From Acetanaerobacterium elongatum (GTDB lineage Bacteria > Bacillota > Clostridia > Oscillospirales > Ruminococcaceae): DNA of 41,100 nt. The DNA is taken from the NCBI RefSeq assembly GCF_900103835.1, contig NZ_FNID01000028.1, forward strand, positions 1 through 41,100, read 5' to 3'. Below, one piece after another: positions 16,972 to 24,869 of this stretch (positions are counted from its first letter, which is position 1; every line of letters starts with the position of its first letter). A program made the position numbers and the translations under genes. The notes under the pieces were generated by a model. That model did no database searches, was not told the origin of the DNA, and saw only the letters and a program-made list of their open reading frames with translations.

Positions 16972-17811
16972 ATGTCCGTATTCTCTAAAGAGAAGACCAT
17001 CAATAAGGTTATCGAGATTAACACAGAGAATATACTTCCAAACCCCGCGCAGCCGCGAAAGATTATGGATAGCGACGAGCTTCAAAGCCTTGCCGAAAGC
17101 ATCCGCTATAACGGGGTGCTGCAGCCGCTTACGGTTCGGCGCATGAAGGACGGGCTGTATGAGCTGATTGCGGGGGAGCGCAGATTGCGCGCCGCAAAGA
17201 TGATTCAGCTGGATGTGGTGCCCTGCATTGTGGTAGATACCACCGGCCAGCAGTCGGCACTGCTTTCGGTGCTGGAAAACCTGCAGCGCAAGGATTTAAC
17301 CTTCTTTGAGGAGGCGATGGCCTACAGCGCACTGATTAGAGACTGGGGTATCACGCAGGAGCAGGCCGCTGTTAAGCTTGGCAAGGCGCAGTCCACCATT
17401 GCCAACAAGCTGCGGCTCTTACGGCTTACCGAGGCGGAGCAGAGGCTGATTATTAAGAACCACCTTACCGAGCGGCATGCACGGGCATTGCTCAAGCTTG
17501 ATGATGAGGCGGAGCGGCAGGAGGCACTGAATACCATTATCGCGAAGGGCTTAAATGTAGGGCAGACCGAGGAGTATATCAGCCGCATTGTAAACCCCAT
17601 CCTGAAGCCTCGTCAGGAGAAGGTGATTGTGGTAAAGGATGTGCGGCTGTTTATTAATACCGTAACCAAGGCGGTCAACATCATGCAGAAGGCGGGTGTA
17701 GACGCGCACGCCAAGCAGGTGGAAAAAGACGATTACATAGAGTATATCGTAACCATCCCCAAGCAGTCGCGCAAGCCAACCCCAAAGCTGCTTGCGCCGT
17801 CGGGTGCATAA
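16972..17811 (+). CDS. noc: Noc-type nucleoid occlusion protein (ParB paralogue)
   Basis: The 279-residue protein has the ParB-type CTPase core with GERRLRA (68-74) and ENLQR, then a helix-turn-helix domain. The residues that separate Noc from ParB specificity are of Noc type: Q140 in GKAQSTIANK, K146, and R168 in TERHARAL. In Noc of Bacillus these correspond to binding of NBS sites rather than parS. Position directly after rsmG also matches noc. The N-terminus (MSVFSKEKTINK) lacks the clearly amphipathic, Phe-rich helix of Bacillus Noc that tethers it to membrane, and the C-terminus differs. Whether it blocks division is therefore inferred. Confidence 0.88.
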   Translation: MSVFSKEKTINKVIEINTENILPNPAQPRKIMDSDELQSLAESIRYNGVLQPLTVRRMKDGLYELIAGERRLRAAKMIQLDVVPCIVVDTTGQQSALLSVLENLQRKDLTFFEEAMAYSALIRDWGITQEQAAVKLGKAQSTIANKLRLLRLTEAEQRLIIKNHLTERHARALLKLDDEAERQEALNTIIAKGLNVGQTEEYISRIVNPILKPRQEKVIVVKDVRLFINTVTKAVNIMQKAGVDAHAKQVEKDDYIEYIVTIPKQSRKPTPKLLAPSGA

Positions 17812-17871
17812 TGGTGCGTTTTACACTTTCCCTGGTGTAAAATATATCACTCATCCCCTGGCTGATTTTAT

Positions 17872-17905
17872 CGCAGAAAGAGCGGCAATAGCCGCTCTTT
17901 CTGCG
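17872..17905. terminator. Strong symmetric hairpin after noc
   Basis: A perfect 15-pair stem, CGCAGAAAGAGCGGC with GCCGCTCTTTCTGCG, encloses the loop AATA. The following TCTAAC is not a real T-run; the stem is nevertheless very stable and ends the noc unit. parS site 3 lies about 100 bases further on. Confidence 0.65.
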
Positions 17906-18007
17906 TCTAACAGGGTTGCAGCACGCGGCTAAGGCTGTAGTTGGGTATAAATTCTTGCCAATCAGGTTAATTAAGACTATACTGATAACAACAAGAAGCG
18001 TATTTAT

Positions 18008-18023
18008 TGTTTCATGTGAAACA
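18008..18023. other. parS site 3 (upstream of GNAT gene)
   Basis: TGTTTCATGTGAAACA is the exact reverse complement of the sites at 16865 and 19660, so it is the same asymmetric variant in opposite orientation. Confidence 0.9.
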
Positions 18024-18054
18024 ATGATATCGGAAGGAGGGAATCGTGTAAGCA

Positions 18055-18657
18055 ATGATAGAACTGTTGCCGCTGCAGGAAGAAAACCTGCATTATATAG
18101 TAGAGTGGAACAATGATAAGGGAAGCAACTTTTTATGTCAGTGGGCGGGGCCTTCCGCCTACAGCTACCCGATTACCGAACAGCAGATTAAAACGCGGCT
18201 GGAATATTCCAAGCGCAAGCAGTCGGACTTTAAGATGTACCAGATTATGCTCGACCATAACACCATGATTGGTACGGTAGAGCTGTTTAATATCGAGAAG
18301 CACGCTCTGCGCGCAACCATGGGAAGGTTTTTACTGGCCGAGGAATACCGCGGCAAAGGCTACGGGCAGCAGGCCATCAAGGCGGTGTTCCGCATAGCCA
18401 AAAACCTGCTGGGGTTGGAGGAGCTTCGCCTGAATGTGTTTGAATACAATATTGCCGCACAAAAATGCTACGAAAAGTCAGGCTTTGTGTTTGACAGCAT
18501 CCGGGAAGACCCTAAGAACCCAAAATGGAATCTCTACAGCTATGTGATTGAGCTGTATGCCATAGACATCGAAACAGGCAAACGCCTTCTTCCGGATGTG
18601 CAGCCGGAGTACAAGCCCGAACAGGACGAGCCGCCGCTGGATATCTATACGCACTAG
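18055..18657 (+). CDS. GNAT-family acetyltransferase (RimJ/RimL type)
   Basis: The 200-residue protein has the GNAT acetyl-CoA loop in EEYRGKGYGQQAIKAV (about 101-116). The C-terminal ELRLNVFEYNIAAQKCYEKSGF is typical of RimJ/RimL-like N-acetyltransferases. The last 30 residues (KRLLPDVQPEYKPEQDEPP) are an acidic, Pro-rich extension. The acceptor is unknown. A strong AAGGAGG lies 14 bases before the ATG, a long spacing, and no better in-frame start exists: the nearer GTG is followed by a stop. The gene interrupts the common noc-parA adjacency. Confidence 0.85.
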   Translation: MIELLPLQEENLHYIVEWNNDKGSNFLCQWAGPSAYSYPITEQQIKTRLEYSKRKQSDFKMYQIMLDHNTMIGTVELFNIEKHALRATMGRFLLAEEYRGKGYGQQAIKAVFRIAKNLLGLEELRLNVFEYNIAAQKCYEKSGFVFDSIREDPKNPKWNLYSYVIELYAIDIETGKRLLPDVQPEYKPEQDEPPLDIYTH

Positions 18658-18740
18658 TCTTATGCGGTTAACAGGCAAATCCGGGAAAGTATTTAGAAAA
18701 ATATTTACAGTTGCTTCAATAAGTGTGGATGAAAATGGGC

Positions 18741-18746
18741 TATAAT
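18741..18746 (+). promoter_or_regulatory. -10 element of lipoprotein gene
   Basis: A perfect TATAAT lies about 90 bases before the lipoprotein start. No convincing -35 is seen 16-18 bases upstream, so recognition may need an activator or another sigma factor. Confidence 0.4.
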
Positions 18747-18833
18747 AGGCACATATAAGATAATAAAATATAAGGCACAAATGTTGGGAACCAGTTTATT
18801 GGCATTAACAACAAAGAAAAAGGAGACAGTAAA

Positions 18834-19517
18834 ATGAGAAAACGAGTTTATATTACTTCAGGAGTGTTAGTGATTTTGACGCTCTGTATACTATGTTCGT
18901 GTAGCTATGGCTTGCAACCGGCTGCAGTATCATCGCAGGCGGCAGAGAAGCCTGCAGCCGAATCGCTGGTTACATTTGATACGTCCAGTAAAACAAGCAG
19001 CGATGCCGCTTCATCAGAAGTGAGCTCTGCTCCGTCATCGGAAACATCAACAGAAATTTCATCAGAAGTATCTTCAGAAGCAGTATCCTCAAGTTCCAAA
19101 GCAGCAAGTTCCAAAGCAGCAAGTTCCAAAGCAGCAAGTTCCAAAGCGAAAACTGAATCAAGCAAAGCAGCAAGCTCTAAAGCCGCATCCTCAAAGCCTG
19201 TCAGCAGCCAGGCAGAATCCAGCAAAAGCAGTGTGAGCACATCAAAAGAACCGTTTCTGTATCTTCTCTATAACGCATCCATAAATACCGAGAAAAAAAT
19301 TACGGTGAATGGTCCGGATACCTGCAGGATAACAGGCGTACAGGTAAACGGTGTTGAAGATACAGATGCAAGCAGTGCAACTACGGATGTTTCTTACGAT
19401 AAAGCAACCTTTTCTTTTAAAGCGAGCGCAAAGGGCAGGTATAGTATTCAGGTTTCGGTTGAAAACCCAAGTACCGGAAATATTTATGATCTTACAACTA
19501 CAATAGTGCTAGGATAA
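18834..19517 (+). CDS. Ser/Ala/Lys-rich surface lipoprotein, unknown function
   Basis: I do not recognise this 227-residue protein. Visible parts are a lipoprotein signal peptide (positive start, then VLVILTLCILCSC, with LCSC as a slightly atypical lipobox) and a low-complexity spacer from about residue 35 to 140. The spacer is dominated by Ser, Ala and Lys and includes AASSK repeats. A compact 90-residue C-terminal domain follows, rich in beta-strand patterns (SINTEKKITVNG, GRYSIQVSVENPS), possibly Ig-like. AAGGAG lies 8 bases before the ATG. The spacer probably lifts the C-terminal domain through the cell wall. Its place between noc and parA is unusual. Confidence 0.75.
   Translation: MRKRVYITSGVLVILTLCILCSCSYGLQPAAVSSQAAEKPAAESLVTFDTSSKTSSDAASSEVSSAPSSETSTEISSEVSSEAVSSSSKAASSKAASSKAASSKAKTESSKAASSKAASSKPVSSQAESSKSSVSTSKEPFLYLLYNASINTEKKITVNGPDTCRITGVQVNGVEDTDASSATTDVSYDKATFSFKASAKGRYSIQVSVENPSTGNIYDLTTTIVLG
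19091..19150 (+). repeat. Four tandem 15-bp repeats in lipoprotein gene
   Basis: AAGTTCCAAAGCAGC is repeated at 19091, 19106, 19121 and 19136 (the last copy varies at its end), encoding SSKAA units. The near-perfect copies suggest recent slippage expansion. Confidence 0.9.
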
Positions 19518-19611
19518 CAGTAACAGACCGAAGGGATACCAACAACTTAGGTTCGCTATTGTAACGCTAGAAACAAATTTGTGCTAAGCTTGAAAGTAAG
19601 TTAATAAATAC

Positions 19612-19660
19612 TGGGGGAGCAATACCGGTTTCAGTAAGAAACGATTTGCTCCCTGTTTTT
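19612..19660 (+). terminator. Terminator running into parS site 4
   Basis: GGGAGCAA (about 19615-19622) pairs with TTGCTCCC across a 20-odd-base loop, followed by TGTTTTTG. The T-run directly abuts and overlaps the start of parS site 4. Confidence 0.7.
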
Positions 19661-19675
19661 GTTTCACATGAAACA
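19660..19675. other. parS site 4 (upstream of parA)
   Basis: TGTTTCACATGAAACA, identical to site 2, lies 184 bases before parA and at the end of a terminator. Confidence 0.9.
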
Positions 19676-19723
19676 TTTATCGCAATTTACAGAAAACTAA
19701 TGCTTTTATTGGAAGATAAATTA

Positions 19724-19732
19724 TGATATAAT
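19724..19732 (+). promoter_or_regulatory. Extended -10 promoter of parA
   Basis: TGATATAAT is a full extended -10 element about 128 bases before the parA start. The -35 position (TTTTAT, 17-base spacing) is weak, as often tolerated with an extended -10. Confidence 0.55.
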
Positions 19733-19859
19733 TCTAAAGAACATTTTGATTGAATTGTAGACAAACAGCACTTCCGGTTAATAGAAACGGATTAGAGCAT
19801 ATCATCGCACAGAAGGCCGGACGACGAGGAAACTGCTGTTCAACAGAAACGGAGAGACT

Positions 19860-20633
19860 ATGGGCAAGATTATTACCATCGCCAACCAGAAGGGCGGGGT
19901 AGGAAAAACCACCACAGCAGTAAATCTGGCGGCGGCGGTGGGCGCGGCAGGCAAAAAGGTGCTGCTCGCCGATATTGACCCCCAGGGTAACGCCACCAGC
20001 GGCCTTGGGATTGAAAAGCGCTCGGTGGGTGTTTCGGTGTACGATTTGATTATCGGTAATGCCAAGGCCGCCGACGCAGTGGTTCATACGCAGTTTCGCA
20101 ACGTGGACGTGCTACCCTCCAACATCCAGCTGGCCGGTGCCGAGATCGAGCTGGTGGAGCTGCAGAACCGAGAGAACCGGTTGAAATACGCGTTATCTCA
20201 GCTGCGCGACGGCTACGACTATATCTTCATCGACTGCCCGCCCTCGCTGGGGCTGATTACCCTTAACGGGCTGACGGCCTGCGATACGGTGCTGGTACCC
20301 ATCCAGTGCGAGTATTATGCGCTTGAGGGGTTAAGCCAGCTGATTGCCACCATACGGCAGATAAAAAGGCTTTACAACCCGCAGCTCGAGATCGAGGGTG
20401 TACTGCTTACCATGTACGACGCCCGCCTTAACCTGACGGTGCAGGTGGTGGACGAGGTGAAGAAGTTCTTCCCGCAGAAGGTATACAAGAGTGTAATACC
20501 AAGAAATGTAAGAATATCCGAGGCGCCCAGCTACGGGCAGCCGATTCTATACTACGATCGTGCCTCAAAAGGCAGTACGGCTTATGACGAGCTTGCCAAA
20601 GAGCTGATTAAAATGAATTCCCGCAAGAAATAA
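19860..20633 (+). CDS. parA: Chromosome partitioning ATPase ParA/Soj
   Basis: ParA is a deviant Walker ATPase that binds the nucleoid as a dimer and, with ParB-parS, drives origin segregation and tunes DnaA. The 257 residues start MGKIITIANQKGGVGKTTTA, with the deviant Walker A KGGVGKTT at 11-18. They include DIDPQGNATSGL (A' motif) and YIFIDCPPSLG (Walker B). Length and order before parB are normal. GGAGAG precedes the ATG by 5 bases. Confidence 0.97.
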   Translation: MGKIITIANQKGGVGKTTTAVNLAAAVGAAGKKVLLADIDPQGNATSGLGIEKRSVGVSVYDLIIGNAKAADAVVHTQFRNVDVLPSNIQLAGAEIELVELQNRENRLKYALSQLRDGYDYIFIDCPPSLGLITLNGLTACDTVLVPIQCEYYALEGLSQLIATIRQIKRLYNPQLEIEGVLLTMYDARLNLTVQVVDEVKKFFPQKVYKSVIPRNVRISEAPSYGQPILYYDRASKGSTAYDELAKELIKMNSRKK

Positions 20634-20676
20634 CTGCATCATTACAGAAAGAGAACAGGTAAAGGAGGAAACAGCC

Positions 20677-21549
20677 TTGGCGATGAAAAACAGAGGGCTT
20701 GGCAAGGGCCTGGACGCGCTGTTTGCCGATAACGCGGCGCCCGACAGTGCCGGTGCCGTTAGCTTAAATATCTCGGAGATTGAGCCCAACAAGGGGCAGC
20801 CCAGAAAGAGCTTCGACGAGAAGGCTCTGGCCGAGCTTGCCGATTCTATCCGTCAGCACGGGGTAATCACCCCCATACTGGTGCGTCCGCTTACGGGCGG
20901 CGGCTACCAGCTGGTGGCGGGCGAGCGGCGCTGGCGTGCGGCAAGGATGGCAGGATTAAGCGAAGTTCCGGTGCTCATCAAGGAGCTTACCGACGCGCAG
21001 ACGATGGAGATTGCGCTGGTGGAGAATCTGCAGCGTGAGGACTTAAACCCCATCGAAGAGGCCGAGGGCTACCGCTCGCTGATGGATACCTACAACCTCA
21101 CACAGGATGAGGTAGCCGAGCGCGTAAACAAGTCCCGCCCGGCGGTGGCAAACGCCGTGCGTCTTTTAAACCTGCCAAAGCCGGTGCGCGAGCAGGTGAA
21201 AAACGGCAGCATCTCCGGCGGCCACGCGCGCGCACTGCTTGCGTTTGAAAGCGAGGCGCGGATGGAGTCTGTTGCGGGCGAGATTGTAAAGAAGCAGCTT
21301 ACCGTACGCGATATCGAGCGCATGGCAAAGGACGAGAAGAGAAATCAGCAGCCCGCAAAGCCCAAGGGAAACAAGGGGCTACTGCGCGACAGCTTTTTTA
21401 CCGAGATGGAGCTTGCCCTCAAAGCCGAGCTGGGGCGCAAGGTGAGCATCACCGAAAACGCCAAGGGGCAGGGAACCATCGAGCTTGCGTTTTTTGACAA
21501 GGAAGACCTTGCCGAAATCGCACAGCGGTTAGCAGGGCGCTCCCGCTGA
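20677..21549 (+). CDS. parB: Chromosome partitioning protein ParB/Spo0J
   Basis: ParB is a CTP-dependent DNA clamp loaded at parS. The 290 residues begin with the ParA-stimulating peptide KNRGLGKGLDALF, then the CTPase core with AGERRWRAAR (81-90) and ENLQREDLNP. The helix-turn-helix has R154 in KSRPAVAN and G182 in GGHARAL, the parS-type residues in contrast to the Noc paralogue. A TTG start at 20677 is preferred because AAGGAGG ends 8 bases before it; the ATG two codons later would be 14 bases away. It lies 43 bases after parA. Confidence 0.96.
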   Translation: MAMKNRGLGKGLDALFADNAAPDSAGAVSLNISEIEPNKGQPRKSFDEKALAELADSIRQHGVITPILVRPLTGGGYQLVAGERRWRAARMAGLSEVPVLIKELTDAQTMEIALVENLQREDLNPIEEAEGYRSLMDTYNLTQDEVAERVNKSRPAVANAVRLLNLPKPVREQVKNGSISGGHARALLAFESEARMESVAGEIVKKQLTVRDIERMAKDEKRNQQPAKPKGNKGLLRDSFFTEMELALKAELGRKVSITENAKGQGTIELAFFDKEDLAEIAQRLAGRSR

Positions 21550-21585
21550 GGGCGGGAAATAGAATAATAAATTTTAATTCAAATA

Positions 21586-21690
21586 CCCACCCCCAACCCC
21601 CTCCCGTTACGTAAGTGTACTAAGTCAACGGCTTGGCAAAACGGTAGGGGGAGGAATGCGAGGGGGCTTCGCCCCCTCGCCGAAAACCCC
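21586..21690. repeat. Long multi-hairpin element, copy 4
   Basis: The element begins CCAACCCCCTCCC, ends its first arm with a partly matching GTAGGGGGAGG, and then carries the AGGGGGCTTCGCCCCCT hairpin. The inner part of the first stem differs from other copies. The rest of the 374-base parB-serS gap shows no T-box consensus and no gene. Confidence 0.8.
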
Positions 21691-21923
21691 TTTTGCTTCA
21701 TCATAGGGACGATACTATCGGCTTCAGAGAGTTGCGGTTGGGGAAAAGTTTACTGAAGAAGTGATGGGAAGAACAGATGCGCCGGGATACAGCCGTTTCA
21801 TCGAAATTCTTCAAGCTAAGGTAAAATGCAAAAGCGGGAGCGTTAAGCGTTCCCTACAGATAAAAAGGGAATACTACTACTATTATTACTTTATAAAACC
21901 GAAACAAAGGAGTAATTATTAAC

Positions 21924-23195
21924 ATGCTGGACATTAAACTCATCCGTGAAAACCCCGACCTTGTAAAGGCGGGAATGAAGCGGCGCAATAAGAACTTAGA
22001 CGACGTCATTGACGAGATACTTGCCATAGATGTCAAACGCCGCGAGGTAAGCTCCAAGGCTGACGCCATGAAGAACGAGCAGAACAAGGCAAACAAGGAG
22101 ATTCCCGCCGTGAAGAAGGCGGGCGGCGACGTAAGCGCCATCATGGAGCAGATGAAGGCACTCTCAGACAAAATCAAGGAGTGCACCACGCAGGTAAGCG
22201 AGCTGGAGGAAAAGCAGAGAACCCTGCTTCTTAACATCCCCAACGTGCCCAATGCGGGCATCCCCGACGGTGTGGACGACCACGACAACAAGGAGATTCG
22301 CAAAAGCGGCGAGCCGCGCAAGTTTGATTTTGAGCCCAAGGCACACTGGGATATCGGCAGCGACCTTGGCATACTCGACCCTGAAACCGCCGCCAAGGTA
22401 ACCGGCGCGCGCTTTCACTTCTACAAGGGCCTGGGTGCACGGCTGGAGCGCAGCATCATCAGCTACTTTTTAAACACCCACACCGCGCACGGCTACACCG
22501 AGATTCTGCCGCCCTACCTTGTAAACCGCGCCTCGATGACCGGCACCGGCCAGCTCCCCAAGTTTGAGGAGGACGCCTACAAGCTGACAAGCGAGGATTA
22601 CTTCCTGATTCCCACCGCCGAGGTGCCGGTAACCAATATGCACCGCGACGAGATTTTAGACGGCAGCAAGCTGCCCATCTGCTACGCAGCCTATTCCGCC
22701 TGCTTCCGCGGCGAGGTGGGTGCCGCCGGGCGCGACCAGAAGGGGCTTATCCGCCAGCACCAGTTCAACAAGGTGGAGCTGGTGAAGTTCACCAAGCCCG
22801 AGGAATCCTACGCCGAGCTGGAAAAGCTGACAAACGATGCCGAGCGCGTGCTGCAGGGCCTGGGGCTGCCGTACCGCGTGGTTTGCCTGTGCACGGGCGA
22901 CCTTGGCTTCTCGAGCGCCAAGACCTACGACATCGAGGTTTGGATGCCCTCGTACAACCGCTATGTAGAGATCTCCAGCTGCTCGGATTTTGAAGACTAT
23001 CAGGCGCGCCGCGCCAACATCCGCTTTAAGAACAGCCCGCAGGATAAAGCACAGCTGGTGCACACCCTCAACGGCTCGGGTGTTGCGGTAGGCAGAACGG
23101 TTGCAGCTATCTTAGAGAACTACCAGAACGCCGACGGCTCGGTAACTGTGCCAGAGGCCCTTCGCCCCCTGATGGGTGTGGATGTGATTCGCTAG
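21924..23195 (+). CDS. serS: Seryl-tRNA synthetase
   Basis: This class II synthetase charges tRNA-Ser. The 423-residue protein has the N-terminal long-helix coiled-coil arm (about 1-110, rich in Lys/Glu). Motif 2 [22 protein letters not shown] is near residues 259-280, and motif 3 [19 protein letters not shown] is near 384-402. AAAGGAG precedes the ATG. No serine T-box leader is visible upstream, although many Firmicute serS genes have one. Confidence 0.97.
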   Translation: MLDIKLIRENPDLVKAGMKRRNKNLDDVIDEILAIDVKRREVSSKADAMKNEQNKANKEIPAVKKAGGDVSAIMEQMKALSDKIKECTTQVSELEEKQRTLLLNIPNVPNAGIPDGVDDHDNKEIRKSGEPRKFDFEPKAHWDIGSDLGILDPETAAKVTGARFHFYKGLGARLERSIISYFLNTHTAHGYTEILPPYLVNRASMTGTGQLPKFEEDAYKLTSEDYFLIPTAEVPVTNMHRDEILDGSKLPICYAAYSACFRGEVGAAGRDQKGLIRQHQFNKVELVKFTKPEESYAELEKLTNDAERVLQGLGLPYRVVCLCTGDLGFSSAKTYDIEVWMPSYNRYVEISSCSDFEDYQARRANIRFKNSPQDKAQLVHTLNGSGVAVGRTVAAILENYQNADGSVTVPEALRPLMGVDVIR

Positions 23196-23208
23196 AACTA
23201 ATGAAACT

Positions 23209-23248
23209 ATCGGGCGGAGGCGGCAAAGGCTGCAGCCGCCCGATTTTA
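23209..23248 (+). terminator. Terminator after serS
   Basis: ATCGGGCGG (23209-23217) pairs with CCGCCCGAT (23236-23244), followed by TTTAT, 13 bases after the serS stop. Confidence 0.75.
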
Positions 23249-23624
23249 TGTGGGGCATCGGCGGCTCGGGGGTAGAAAACGGTTTAGCCGCTCCGCAATT
23301 TCCTCAAAAGCCATAGGGATAGCGCCTGTTTCCTTGCAGGGGAGATTATCAATGCCGCGGTATCCATACAGCGTGCCCAAACGCCGTGATGGCGGGTACC
23401 CTCTCCCGCAGAAGGAAAACCACAGATAAGCGAAACCCCAAAAGCGGGAGGGGGTTGGGGGTGGGTTTATACAGCAGCCTTTTATGTGTGCCCGTACTAT
23501 AGACGCATTCATTTAGCACAACCTGGAGTAGGGCTCGTATGTTGAAAATGCAGCAATTTCTCATGGTTTTATACGCCTAGAGTTTTTAAGACACTTAAAG
23601 AATTACCGAATAAGGATGGATGAC
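23249..23624. repeat. Gap with a reversed long repeat element
   Basis: At about 23395-23465 a reverse-oriented, partial copy of the long element is present (GGGAGGGGGTTGG on the plus strand, with GGGTACCCTCTCCCGC as the other arm). A degenerate short palindrome with GATTATCAAT lies at about 23341-23353. No gene is supported; open frames on the minus strand cross these repeats. Confidence 0.65.
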
Positions 23625-24869
23625 ATGAAGATAACGGTTTTTGATTTAGGGAAAGATGCAGGAAATGAACCGCTCGCCCAAGCGGTTAAGAATTATTACA
23701 TAGAAACGAATCCAAAAGCGGAGGTAGTTATTCATAATTACAGTGAAACCGAAATAAAGGATTGCAGAGGCTGCTGGAGCTGCTGGTGGAAGACCCCGGG
23801 GCAATGCGCCCTGAGGGATGCCGATAATCTGTATCGGGACTATATGAACAGCGATGAAGTGGTTCTGCTTTTTAATACGGAGAATGGCTTTATAAACGGA
23901 AAGGGAAAAACCTTTCTGGATAGGGCAATACAGCATTATATGCCCTATATTCATATCCGAAACGGCGAATGCGGCCATCTGAAAAGATATGATAAATACC
24001 CCGTTATGAACTTCTACTTCGAGAAAAACGGCTTGAGCGCAGAGGAAGCAGCAGTAATCAGGTGCTATCTTGCGCGAACAGCCTACCATTTTAGCAGCAC
24101 CGGCAAAGAGCTTGTGGTTGAAAACGAAGGCCTGCGGGTTGCTGATTTAGAAGATACAAAGCCGATGGATGAGGTTTTGTCTAATGAAGTTGCAGAAAGA
24201 AAGACAAACGGCAAGTGGGTAATCTATAACGGCTCGCCCAGAGGAACCCATTCCAACAGCAGGCTGATGATCGAACAGATCATAACGGGAATGAGAGCAC
24301 AGGGTGCAGAGGATATCGAGGTAAGAGACCTGATCGATACAAAGGAACATAAAACATGGGCGGAGACTTTCAGCAGCAGCGAGAACAACCTGTTTGTCTT
24401 CCCGCTTTATGTTCATGCGATGCCCGGGCTTGTAATGAAGTTTTTTGAGCAGCTGAAACCAGTCAACAATAAGAAGGTTCACATGGCGTTTCTTGTTCAG
24501 TCCGGCTTTCCCGAGACCAGCCAGTCCTACTATCTGAGGCCCTATCTTGAACTGCTGACCAAAAGACTGGGAACGGCCTTTGACGGAACCATCATTAGGG
24601 GTAATGTGGAAGGCATTCAACAGCAAACAGAAAAGCAGAACAAGAAGTTCTTTGATGAGCTGAAGCAGATAGGGGAAACCTATGCAAGCAAAGGAATCAT
24701 GGATGTAACCCTGAAAAAGGAATATGAAAAGATGGCATACCTGCCAAAGGCCGCGCAGGTAATATTCTCGATACTTTCCGTCTTCGGCGTGACAAACGGC
24801 TATTGGAACTCCAACCTGAAGAAAAATGGGGCTTACGAAAAAAGATATGCAAGGCCGTATATGGAGTGA
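23625..24869 (+). CDS. Double-domain flavodoxin-like oxidoreductase (Cys motif first)
   Basis: This 414-residue protein contains two flavodoxin-fold (NADPH-dependent FMN reductase-like) domains. The first (about 1-195) lacks a normal phosphate loop but has the iron-sulfur flavoprotein-type motif CRGCWSCWWKTPGQC (Cys 47, 50, 53, 61). The second has an intact FMN loop YNGSPRGTHSNS (about 200-212) and lacks the Cys motif. It probably binds one FMN and possibly a cluster; the substrate is unknown. AAGGATGG precedes ATG 23625 at good spacing, whereas the upstream ATG at 23616 overlaps it, so 23625 is used. It is monocistronic. Compare the gene at 26176-27564. Confidence 0.8.
   Translation: MKITVFDLGKDAGNEPLAQAVKNYYIETNPKAEVVIHNYSETEIKDCRGCWSCWWKTPGQCALRDADNLYRDYMNSDEVVLLFNTENGFINGKGKTFLDRAIQHYMPYIHIRNGECGHLKRYDKYPVMNFYFEKNGLSAEEAAVIRCYLARTAYHFSSTGKELVVENEGLRVADLEDTKPMDEVLSNEVAERKTNGKWVIYNGSPRGTHSNSRLMIEQIITGMRAQGAEDIEVRDLIDTKEHKTWAETFSSSENNLFVFPLYVHAMPGLVMKFFEQLKPVNNKKVHMAFLVQSGFPETSQSYYLRPYLELLTKRLGTAFDGTIIRGNVEGIQQQTEKQNKKFFDELKQIGETYASKGIMDVTLKKEYEKMAYLPKAAQVIFSILSVFGVTNGYWNSNLKKNGAYEKRYARPYME

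Noticed and set aside
18677-18692. Possible Noc-binding site (CCGGGAAA)
   Set aside because: Only one half matches the NBS palindrome; the other arm is absent.
21690-21923. T-box leader of serS
   Set aside because: No GGTGGNACCGCG-type antiterminator or specifier stem could be found.
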